A stretch of 29,691 nucleotides of DNA, taken from positions 1-29,691 of the IMG/VR virus record IMGVR_UViG_3300034284_001100. One strand, given 5' to 3'. Below are positions 1-7,760 of the stretch, in pieces; position 1 is the first letter of the stretch, and every line of letters starts with the position of its first letter. A program made the position numbers and the translations under genes. The DNA is from a virus. The notes under the pieces were generated by a model that saw only the letters and a list, made by a program, of their open reading frames with translations, searched no databases and was not told where the DNA came from.

Positions 1-118
1 AGCCTGTTGTTCCGCTAGTACCTGTTGTTCCAGAGCTACCAGAAGTTCCAGAACTGAAACTGGTTGCGGAAGTTCCTGAAGAGCCTGTTGTTCCGCTAGT
101 ACCTGTTGTTCCAGAGCT
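1..118 (-). repeat. 81-bp tandem repeat encoding collagen-like Gly-X-Y triplets
   Basis: The first 37 bases of the window recur exactly at 82-118, giving a unit of 81 bp (27 residues, nine triplets). The whole stretch from base 328 down to base 2 encodes Gly-X-Y triplets (GSS, GTS, GTT, GSN, GFS). A few triplets have Gly replaced, reading ATS, QTS and FSS. The DNA-level identity suggests recent duplication or slippage, so copy number could vary between relatives. Confidence 0.8.
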
Positions 119-2137
119 GCCTGAAGTTCCTGAAGTTTGACTATTTCCAGAAAATCCAGAAGATCCTGCGGTTCCATTGCTTCCTGTTGTTCCACTAGTT
201 CCACTTGACCCGCTAAAACCATTACTACCAGATGTTCCATTTGATCCTGTTAGGCCAGAAGTGCCACTACTTCCTGATGTAGCAGACGCTCCAGATGTAC
301 CACTAGATCCTGATGTTCCAGACGAACCGTTTGTCGGTGCAGTTCCAGTTTGTATTTTTATTATATTATTTTCAACTACTAAATAACCTGTTGCTGTTGT
401 AGTTACATTTGGAAGTTCAGTAAATACTATATTATTACTTCCACTATAATATAATGTTCCTGTTGTTAAACTATCTGAATCAGAAAATACAGGTATATAA
501 CCACTAACACCTGAACCATCAATAACTTTTTTACCACTTAATGGTGATAAATTTATAGCTTGATTTATATATCCAGAACTAATAAACAAAGTATCTGAGA
601 ACTCTGAAACAACTTCATCAGTATTTATTGCACGAACTTTAACAAAATAATTAGTATCTTCTTTTACTGGAAAAATAAAAGACGGATCAATTGTTGAATA
701 TACGAAATCCGCAAAACCAGTTATTCTTTTTGCTATTTGTATTCCAGTTACTGTATCATTTAAATCATTAAATGCATTATCATTTGGTGCAAAAATTGGT
801 AAATATCTACTATCAGAATAAGTTCCTGTATATATATTACCACTAAAGTATCCACCAGAAGGCAAAAATTGAAATTCATTATTACCAGTATAATTATACG
901 ATAAAAATATTTCTGAAGAATTTGATACTCCAGAAGGTATTCTTACTTCAGTTATATAATTTATTCCACTTGTATATTGATTATAAACTCCTGTTGGCAA
1001 CGAACCAAAATTATTTACAAAAATAGTATGATCTGTCCATTGTATACCAGAAGTTCCATAATTTTGAAATATAATTCCTGATGATAATAAACCAGTACCA
1101 GTTCCATTAGAAATAGAAGATATATCATCAAGCGATCTATTTTGAATAAAATAATCGTATTTATTAGAATTAACTCCGCTTTCTTCCACTAAAATATGAA
1201 AAGAGCAATCCTGAGATTCTGAAACTGAATCCCATTTAATCAGAGCGTTTAAATCTAATTCTTTAGATGTTTTAGAAAAATTATTAAAAACAAAACCAGT
1301 AACATTATCTATAGATATTGGTAAAAAAACTTCAGAATATGAAGTGGTTTTTATTCCAGAAGATATTGTTTTATTTCCACTGGCATAATAGCTATATGGA
1401 ACTAAATGTACATAATAAGGTAATCTTAATGTATTGTCTGTTAGCTGCCCCTGCCCTGCTTGAGTTAAATCTGGAATATAAATATTCTCAAGCGATGGAG
1501 CGTTATAGTTTACATAATATAAATAATCTGTACTTGATGTATCAAAACTTATTCCAGTAGTTACAAAAACATCAATAGACTCTACCACTCTTTTATCCGT
1601 ATAATCTAAATTTAATTTTGTTTCATTTGTGATGCTATATTCAGTTATTTGAACTTCAGCAGAACCAAAATTTACAATAGCAGATCCAGTGCTAGTATTT
1701 CCTTGAAAATCTTGACTTACTACATCTATAAAAAATTGATTTAAACTAACTGCGCTTTGAGAACCAGTTTTTGCCGCGAAAACTTTAAAAATATCAGAAG
1801 CAGATATTGAATAATTTGTATTATTAAAACTATTTGTATCTGTAAATATTAAATTTCTATTTATGTCGTAAAAATTTACATAAAAACCTGAAAATCCACG
1901 ATCATTTACAAAAGAACTTAGTATTTCTTTTGTTATTGGCCTTTCAACTGTCCAAACTAGATTTATATCTTTTTCAGCCAACAATCCGCTTACAAATGGA
2001 GTAGAGGAATCAATTCCAAAAGAAATTGGTGAAAAAGTATTATTTTTTGATGAAAAAGCGCCGTTCAATGATAGATCAATACTTTTTATCTGAAAAGCTT
2101 GATCGTAATCAATTCCTGTATTGCTTATAAATGCCAT
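1..2137 (-). CDS. Large tail fibre with collagen-like C-terminal region (partial, runs off left edge)
   Basis: The frame opens with ATG at 2137 (MAFISNTGIDYD) and stays open to base 2, at least 712 codons, so the C-terminus lies outside the window. I read it directly and checked the frame at several points. The first 600 or so residues look like consecutive beta-sandwich (fibronectin III-like) units, for example LNALIKWDSVSESQDCSF and TNYFVKVRAINTDEVVSEFS. From about residue 604 the chain becomes an uninterrupted Gly-X-Y triplet series rich in Ser and Thr with no proline. The gene starts 8 bases after the stop of the J-like gene, so it is probably cotranscribed with the tip genes. Its size, its place downstream of J and the collagen-like stalk suggest a receptor-binding or side tail fibre. 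The receptor-binding end is not visible. The fibre assignment is good; the exact role is inference. Confidence 0.75.
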   Translation of the reverse strand, partial: MAFISNTGIDYDQAFQIKSIDLSLNGAFSSKNNTFSPISFGIDSSTPFVSGLLAEKDINLVWTVERPITKEILSSFVNDRGFSGFYVNFYDINRNLIFTDTNSFNNTNYSISASDIFKVFAAKTGSQSAVSLNQFFIDVVSQDFQGNTSTGSAIVNFGSAEVQITEYSITNETKLNLDYTDKRVVESIDVFVTTGISFDTSSTDYLYYVNYNAPSLENIYIPDLTQAGQGQLTDNTLRLPYYVHLVPYSYYASGNKTISSGIKTTSYSEVFLPISIDNVTGFVFNNFSKTSKELDLNALIKWDSVSESQDCSFHILVEESGVNSNKYDYFIQNRSLDDISSISNGTGTGLLSSGIIFQNYGTSGIQWTDHTIFVNNFGSLPTGVYNQYTSGINYITEVRIPSGVSNSSEIFLSYNYTGNNEFQFLPSGGYFSGNIYTGTYSDSRYLPIFAPNDNAFNDLNDTVTGIQIAKRITGFADFVYSTIDPSFIFPVKEDTNYFVKVRAINTDEVVSEFSDTLFISSGYINQAINLSPLSGKKVIDGSGVSGYIPVFSDSDSLTTGTLYYSGSNNIVFTELPNVTTTATGYLVVENNIIKIQTGTAPTNGSSGTSGSSGTSGASATSGSSGTSGLTGSNGTSGSNGFSGSSGTSGTTGSNGTAGSSGFSGNSQTSGTSGSSGTTGTSGTTGSSGTSATSFSSGTSGSSGTTGTSGTTG

Positions 2138-2145
2138 ATTGTATT

Positions 2146-5100
2146 TTACACATTAATTAAACGCATGTTTGAATCAAAAGCGTATAAATCTACATCAAAA
2201 GATACGCCGCTGCTATTTTGCAAAGTTATATTATCTCCAAGAAAAATAGAAACTTTTGAAGCTTCGTTTTTAAACTGTTTAAATTTTAATACTTTTCCAT
2301 CTTTTATTATTGTGCAATAAATTCCATAAACATAAGGTGAATTATCTAAACGAGAAAACAATGTAATAAAATTTATTTCAATGCTTAAATAATTAGATAA
2401 ATTAAAAGAATCTGTTAAAACTTCTGTTTCGATATTAAAAGAGTAATCAAAATTAGTATTATTGGCTTCGACGAAAGAAAGTGTAGTTTGTTTAATATTA
2501 TTATTTATAATAGAATCTGAGAATGCTGGGCGAATATAATCGTCTGTTGCAAAAACAATTTGTTTTTTATTGTATTGATTTTCATCTACATATTCATTTT
2601 TATCAACGACTTCAAATTTTTCAGGACTATATTTTAAAGCTGTTATTCCGTAATCGTTTGTTGAAGATTCATTTACTCCTATTATACGATATAAATCTTC
2701 TTGCTCTGCATCATTTTCTAAATATATAGAAAAATTAGCATCTGCTCTTAAATTAGAAAAAGAACCATATGATGGTAATGGATATCTAGAAAAAATAATT
2801 TCATTGATTGTTGTGAACTGAGTATTAAACGCAGCTACTGCTAATAGGGGATTTCCTTTAGGTCTACCAATTTGATCTGTTAAAGACTTTCCATTTAAAT
2901 AAAAAGTAATATAATTTCCATCGTATGATATTGATAGTAAATCAGATGATGTAATTGTTTTGCCAAAATTAAATGCAGATCCAATATCTGTATGACCAGG
3001 AAAAATGCCAAGTAAATTCCCACTATTTATATAAAAACCATATTCTATATCAGTTGAATCATTTATTACTATATTTTTAGAGGATAAACCACAAACAAGT
3101 ATTGATGATGTAAATTCAACTTTAAAAGATAATAAACAATTATCTATATAACTTTGTGCTGTAAATGCTTTTTTGTCCCAAGCTGCTGCTGAAACGAAAT
3201 CTGAAGATAGTGTTCTGCCATTATTTGTTGAAACTGTTTTGTTTTTTAAATTCCAACTAAAATAATCATAAGGCAATAAAGTTAATCTAAGATCAGAATT
3301 ATTAGCTTCAAAAATTGAAAGCGTACTTTCTAAAGTTTCATCTCCAACTATAGATAATACTTTAATTCTTTTACCTAAAACATCATTCTTCATTTCTCTG
3401 TCTATATATACATAGTTATTTTTAAAATCCAGAGCGGTTATCTTTCCAAATTCTAATTTTGAATTTTTTAAATTATCAGCTACTCTTACTATATCTCCAA
3501 TTTTTAATAAAGTAGCTTCAATACCAGTTGTAAACGTTACTGTTTGAGATTCTAATTTACCAGTTGTTAAAAACCATTTACCAATTCTTTCTGCTTGATA
3601 TTTTGAAGTTATACCAAATCCAAGAATTTCTTTTTCAATTAAACCGTATTTTTTTATTAAATTTGCATCTTCAATATAAACAACTTTATCTTTAAAGTTA
3701 TCTTTTTTATCTAAATACGAAACTTTAGCTACTGAAAAAGAAGATTCTAAATTTGAAGATGTATAGTTAAAGAATCCATCTTTAACATTTGAATTAGTAA
3801 AAACATAAGAAGTTGGTTTTTTAACATCTGAATTTAAATTTAATAAACCGTTTTTAAAATAGAAAATTCCACGAAAAACAGATGATAAATCTGTTAATAT
3901 CTTCAATCCCTCTGTTGCATCATTAATATATATATTTGCAGAAAATCTTGGCTCAAGAAAGTCGTCATATTCAGGATGTTTCGCGACACATTTTCCTGAA
4001 GCAACTTTTAAAGAATTATCAAATATTTTTTCATTTCTATATGAAACCGAGACCTGTTCTGAACTAGAGTTATATTGATTATTAACAGGATTAGATATAT
4101 TAGCTAAATAAGAAATAGCATAATTCTTAGCATTATCTTCTGTATTTAAAACAGAAGGGTTTCCAGAAATATATTGTTTTAAAGAATTATAAAATCTTCC
4201 AGAAATATCTGATTCTATAAATTTTCTAACGCCAAAATCATTGCATAATTTTATTTTTACAGTATTTCCTACTTTATTAACAGAAAGAATAATTTTTTTA
4301 AAATTTATATTAATTGATTCGTTTAATTCATTTTTTAAATCGTATAAATATAAGATACTTTTTTCAGGATATCTTGTCTGTAATGTATTTAAATTCTCTA
4401 TTGATGTAAATGTTATCGTATTATAATCAGTTTGATTTAATAAAATACTATTATCAAATTGAAAAACGTCTTCTTTATATTTAGTTGCTGCATTAGTAAT
4501 CACTAATTCATCACAATATTTTGATATTCTATATAATTCCCATTTATTTAAATCGCTTTCAGACATTGAAGATTTTGCCAATCCATAACGCCCATTAACA
4601 CACAAATCATAAAAAATCCATGCTGGATTATCAGACCATCTTAATAATTTGCTGAAATCTCCATTCCAATCACCAACATATTCTCTGGCATCAGGATCGT
4701 AATTATTAGGAACTTTAATTTTTAAAAGCTTACAATCGAAACTTCTAACTGGTATATTAGAAAAATGCTTTGCACTAACTATATTTTGGCATACCGCTGA
4801 ATATGGATAAGAGAACGCGTAATCAACTTTTTCGACAATAGAATCTACAGCAAAACTTCTTGAATTATTTGTAGCAGTTCTATTTTTCTCTCCAAAAGCG
4901 GTAATTCTTTTTTCAACGCTATATACATTTATTAAATATTCAGGTGAATTTGATGATAAATTTGCCGCTCTATTAAATTGTATTTGAATTGGTATTATTA
5001 CGGGATTGCCTTTTGCTACAAAATAAGCTTGAAAATAAAAATAATTTGTCACTCTTTCTGTTAAATTTGTCACGCAAACTACAAATCTTATATTATTACC

Positions 5101-5874
5101 ATATGTATCACCTTTTCCTCCTATATAAAAACAAGAATCTATTTTTATATTTACCGTAGCGCTTGTAATATATTTATTTTTAACATAATGAGAGAAATTA
5201 CGCGCTTTATTCTTTAAAAATATTAGATTTTTATATAAACCAATTTCTGTAGAATTGGTAAATGGGTCGCCAATATATTTTTGATCTAAGCCATTAAAAC
5301 TGGCTATACCAGGATCTTGATCTAAATCATACACTTTAGAATCATATGTATATACAGAACTAGATATATCATTAAAATTATTAACTTCATTACCTAAAGA
5401 TAAATTAAAATTAGCAGCAGTTAAATTCAACAAATTTGTCTTTTTATCTTTTACAGATATATCATTATAATAAACACCATATGCCAATGAAGAGCTTCTA
5501 TCTTTTATAGAAGAGCTTAAATCTATATAATTAAGAGTATTTCCATCTTGATCAACAAGACCCTCAATTGGCCCTTCACATAACAGATCATTGCTTTTAT
5601 AAAACGATTCTGTATCTAAAGTTGAATTTGCAGATGGAAATTCAGAAGCCAAAGATAAAATATTAATCAAATCTTGTTCAATATATATTTTTACTGTATT
5701 TGTGGGTACAAAGCTTGTTGAAACGGACGTATTATTTGAAAAAGAATTTGGATTAGAGCTAGAATCACCTTGTTGAACAATTGTGTTTGATCCAATTGCA
5801 GAAGAATAATCTCCTAAATTTTCTCTTTCCATGTCCTCAAGCAATTTAACTGGTCTATAATCTGTGGCTCCCAT
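2146..5874 (-). CDS. Lambda gpJ-like tail tip attachment / central fibre protein
   Basis: This is a 1242-residue hub protein at the end of the tail. Family hallmarks are EGPIEGLVD near residues 100-108 (the hub signature of the J family), the segment around 757-800 (KYQAERIGKWFLTTGKLE followed by an IGDIVRVAD loop) and a fibronectin-like unit near 1050-1085 (LYRIIGVNESS...ITALKYSPEKF). Between about 870 and 1030 there is an extra beta-rich domain (ISYDGNYITFYLNGKSL) resembling concanavalin/laminin-G-like sandwiches, which many J proteins lack. Length is close to lambda J (1132 aa). The start is ATG at 5874, directly after the stop of the I-like gene, and the K-I-J order is as in lambda. J proteins carry host specificity. 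Family assignment is firm; the lectin-like insertion is a fold guess from pattern. Confidence 0.9.
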   Translation of the reverse strand: MGATDYRPVKLLEDMERENLGDYSSAIGSNTIVQQGDSSSNPNSFSNNTSVSTSFVPTNTVKIYIEQDLINILSLASEFPSANSTLDTESFYKSNDLLCEGPIEGLVDQDGNTLNYIDLSSSIKDRSSSLAYGVYYNDISVKDKKTNLLNLTAANFNLSLGNEVNNFNDISSSVYTYDSKVYDLDQDPGIASFNGLDQKYIGDPFTNSTEIGLYKNLIFLKNKARNFSHYVKNKYITSATVNIKIDSCFYIGGKGDTYGNNIRFVVCVTNLTERVTNYFYFQAYFVAKGNPVIIPIQIQFNRAANLSSNSPEYLINVYSVEKRITAFGEKNRTATNNSRSFAVDSIVEKVDYAFSYPYSAVCQNIVSAKHFSNIPVRSFDCKLLKIKVPNNYDPDAREYVGDWNGDFSKLLRWSDNPAWIFYDLCVNGRYGLAKSSMSESDLNKWELYRISKYCDELVITNAATKYKEDVFQFDNSILLNQTDYNTITFTSIENLNTLQTRYPEKSILYLYDLKNELNESININFKKIILSVNKVGNTVKIKLCNDFGVRKFIESDISGRFYNSLKQYISGNPSVLNTEDNAKNYAISYLANISNPVNNQYNSSSEQVSVSYRNEKIFDNSLKVASGKCVAKHPEYDDFLEPRFSANIYINDATEGLKILTDLSSVFRGIFYFKNGLLNLNSDVKKPTSYVFTNSNVKDGFFNYTSSNLESSFSVAKVSYLDKKDNFKDKVVYIEDANLIKKYGLIEKEILGFGITSKYQAERIGKWFLTTGKLESQTVTFTTGIEATLLKIGDIVRVADNLKNSKLEFGKITALDFKNNYVYIDREMKNDVLGKRIKVLSIVGDETLESTLSIFEANNSDLRLTLLPYDYFSWNLKNKTVSTNNGRTLSSDFVSAAAWDKKAFTAQSYIDNCLLSFKVEFTSSILVCGLSSKNIVINDSTDIEYGFYINSGNLLGIFPGHTDIGSAFNFGKTITSSDLLSISYDGNYITFYLNGKSLTDQIGRPKGNPLLAVAAFNTQFTTINEIIFSRYPLPSYGSFSNLRADANFSIYLENDAEQEDLYRIIGVNESSTNDYGITALKYSPEKFEVVDKNEYVDENQYNKKQIVFATDDYIRPAFSDSIINNNIKQTTLSFVEANNTNFDYSFNIETEVLTDSFNLSNYLSIEINFITLFSRLDNSPYVYGIYCTIIKDGKVLKFKQFKNEASKVSIFLGDNITLQNSSGVSFDVDLYAFDSNMRLINV

Positions 5875-5875
5875 A

Positions 5876-6388
5876 TTAATTATTATTAATTTTATTTGTT
5901 AGATTTACATCATTAGCTATAACAATACTGCCTATTTTCAATCTTCCATAGCCAATTGGAATAGCAACATTTCTTTTAGTCACGTTTTCATAACCTGAAA
6001 ATAATCTTGAATTATTTTTGATATCTTTTGGAGCTTTTGGAGTCATTAAACTCGTTATCAATATCTGTATACCTGTTGCTATCGCTATTAAAAGAACAGC
6101 GATTAATATATCAATACCAGCAATCGCAGATCCCAATATTAATGGCACAACTTCTATTTTTGAATCTTTTTTTAGTATTGGCGAACTAAAATATTCATGA
6201 GAAACTGGTTTATCATCAACGTATACAATAAAATGAGTTAAATATTCTTGAAAATTTCCTAAAGCCTCTAATAATTTACCACTATTTGCTTCGATTGCTT
6301 CAAATCCTTCAAAAACAGTTTTGACATTTAAATGCCATTCTGTTTTTACATAGTTTTCAAAAATACCATGTAATTTGATATTAACCAT
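5876..6388 (-). CDS. Lambda gpI-like tail assembly protein
   Basis: This 170-residue protein has three visible parts. Residues 1-80 look like the ubiquitin-like beta-grasp domain of the I family (HLNVKTVFEGFEAIEAN, ending SKIEVVPL). A hydrophobic, glycine/alanine-containing stretch follows at about 82-113 (GSAIAGIDILIAVLLIAIA). The C-terminal segment is RNVAIPIGYGRLKIGS, typical where I leads into the J hub. Position between the K- and J-like genes supports the call. The I protein is needed for tip assembly; the hydrophobic segment may take part in membrane passage, which is inference. The gene starts 3 bases after the K stop and ends 1 base before the J start. Confidence 0.85.
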   Translation of the reverse strand: MVNIKLHGIFENYVKTEWHLNVKTVFEGFEAIEANSGKLLEALGNFQEYLTHFIVYVDDKPVSHEYFSSPILKKDSKIEVVPLILGSAIAGIDILIAVLLIAIATGIQILITSLMTPKAPKDIKNNSRLFSGYENVTKRNVAIPIGYGRLKIGSIVIANDVNLTNKINNN

Positions 6389-6391
6389 ATA

Positions 6392-6730
6392 TTATATTAT
6401 TTTACACTTCTTTTCTTTAAAGATGTTATTAGCAACATCATACATTATCATATCTAAATTATGATATTTTTGATAAAATAAATCTGTTTCTGAAAAATCC
6501 GAACCAATTGGATGACTGTGAAAATAGTATAATATTTTATAATTATTTTTTATAGATAGGTAATCTTTTGGTGAAATTAAAACATGAGCATTTTTTTCTG
6601 GATGCTTGTTTTCAATAGATATAAATTTAACAAATCCTTGATCTTCTACAATAAATCCACACACTTCCTCTTCTGTAAAAGTTTTAGAATATTTTCGCAA
6701 TTGATTATATATTTCAGGTTTTAGATTCAT
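6392..6730 (-). CDS. Lambda gpK-like JAMM (JAB/MPN) metalloprotease, single domain
   Basis: With ATG at 6730 the protein has 112 residues (MNLKPEIYNQ). The frame can extend to a TTG at 6763, but that adds 11 residues inside the L-like gene and matches nothing in the family, so ATG is preferred. The zinc-protease motif is visible: E22 in EEEVCGFIV, then H71-S-H73-P and S80..D83 (HSHPIGSDFSETD). The canonical JAMM spacing is HxHx(7)SxxD; here there are six residues between H73 and S80. Lambda K joins a JAB domain to an NlpC/P60 peptidoglycan hydrolase domain. Here only the JAB domain is present and no hydrolase follows. The gene overlaps the 3' end of the L-like gene by 17 bases. A role in tip maturation is inferred from lambda. 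Confidence 0.88.
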   Translation of the reverse strand: MNLKPEIYNQLRKYSKTFTEEEVCGFIVEDQGFVKFISIENKHPEKNAHVLISPKDYLSIKNNYKILYYFHSHPIGSDFSETDLFYQKYHNLDMIMYDVANNIFKEKKCKII

Positions 6731-7760
6731 TATTATATGGAAATGTAGCTGGAAACGCTCCAAATGGCAAATAAGGCTTACCTTGTGTTAAAGAAGTATT
6801 ATTATTGAATCTTAATCTACAGCCCCTTAAAGTTCGCGAGCATTTATCTTGCTTCCAAACGTCTGTATTATTTAATGGATTTTTATTAGTATTAGCCTCG
6901 ATACAAACAAAATAGTTTTTTGGTTTATTAAGAGATACTAATACCGCTTCATTATTTTCTAAATTAGTATCTGAAATAGCATCTAAATATATAAAATCTC
7001 CAACAGCATATGATACATTTGACAACCATTCACCTTTATAAGTTAAAGAAGTTAAATTATAACTACCATTATACGGCAAATCATATAAATCTCCCGAATT
7101 TGTATCATTTATTTTTTTGACAAAAACCTTATCATTATCATCAGCTACTGGAACTCCTAAATATGTATTAAATCCTCCACCAATCGTAAAAGGCATTATA
7201 GGACCAGAATAATTTTTATTATTGCCATAATTACAACCATAACATCTATAATTCCACGAACAAGTATCATTTGTTATTTTTCTTGCTGGTATAGACAATG
7301 TTTGAATATCAACTTTAGTAACCAGTTCAAGCTCAACAACGTTAAGATTTTCAGATAATTTTGCATTTACTATAAATTTATCAAAAGCAATGTAAGTATT
7401 AAAATTAGATATGCCATAAGGATTAATCCCATCTTCAAAATTTCTAGAATCAAGGTCTCTTGCTAATATTTTTTTTCTATTACAGTTTTTACCTATGAGA
7501 TCATTTCGATCCTGCATTATTTTTGAGAAATAATTATTAATATTACCTATTTGCAATTTTGGTCTACTTTGCCTGCCATCAGAATTTGTTTCGTATGAAG
7601 AAAATTCACATGGAATAAAAGTATATTCTTTTCCTTGAAAAAATATATTTTTATTAAAATTCTTAGATCCATGAAATCTTAAATAGCCTTCATTCGCTTC
7701 TAACTCTATTTCAAACAAATCTATTATTACATAATTATTAAGTTTAAATAGAGTATTCAT
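6714..7760 (-). CDS. Lambda gpL-like tail tip protein with Fe-S-type cysteines and CBM-like insertion
   Basis: This 348-residue protein matches the L family in layout. An N-terminal beta domain (residues 1-160) is followed by cysteines at 167, 173 and 176 (CSWNYRCYGC), then C307 and C314 (KCSRTLRGC), and the ending LPFGAFPATFPYN. Lambda L is known to hold an iron-sulfur cluster through conserved C-terminal cysteines, so a cluster here is likely. Between the two cysteine groups, at about 238-304, sits an extra unit reading YKGEWLSNVSYAVGDFIY...NYFVCIEANTN...VWKQ. This resembles the small carbohydrate-binding modules CBM5/12 (aromatic strand, YxxGDxVxY, YxC.....N). The stop of the preceding gene overlaps the ATG (TAATG). 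Lambda order L-K-I-J is retained. Confidence 0.85.
   Translation of the reverse strand: MNTLFKLNNYVIIDLFEIELEANEGYLRFHGSKNFNKNIFFQGKEYTFIPCEFSSYETNSDGRQSRPKLQIGNINNYFSKIMQDRNDLIGKNCNRKKILARDLDSRNFEDGINPYGISNFNTYIAFDKFIVNAKLSENLNVVELELVTKVDIQTLSIPARKITNDTCSWNYRCYGCNYGNNKNYSGPIMPFTIGGGFNTYLGVPVADDNDKVFVKKINDTNSGDLYDLPYNGSYNLTSLTYKGEWLSNVSYAVGDFIYLDAISDTNLENNEAVLVSLNKPKNYFVCIEANTNKNPLNNTDVWKQDKCSRTLRGCRLRFNNNTSLTQGKPYLPFGAFPATFPYNNESKT

Noticed and set aside
1-345. Short spaced repeats at the left edge, resembling a CRISPR-like array
   Set aside because: The repeats are in frame, multiples of nine bases, and encode Gly-X-Y triplets within a long open frame; there are no unique spacers.
6731-6763. 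Longer start of the K-like protease at a TTG (6763)
   Set aside because: It would add 11 residues overlapping the L-like gene and unmatched by the family; the ATG at 6730 begins at the conserved first helix.
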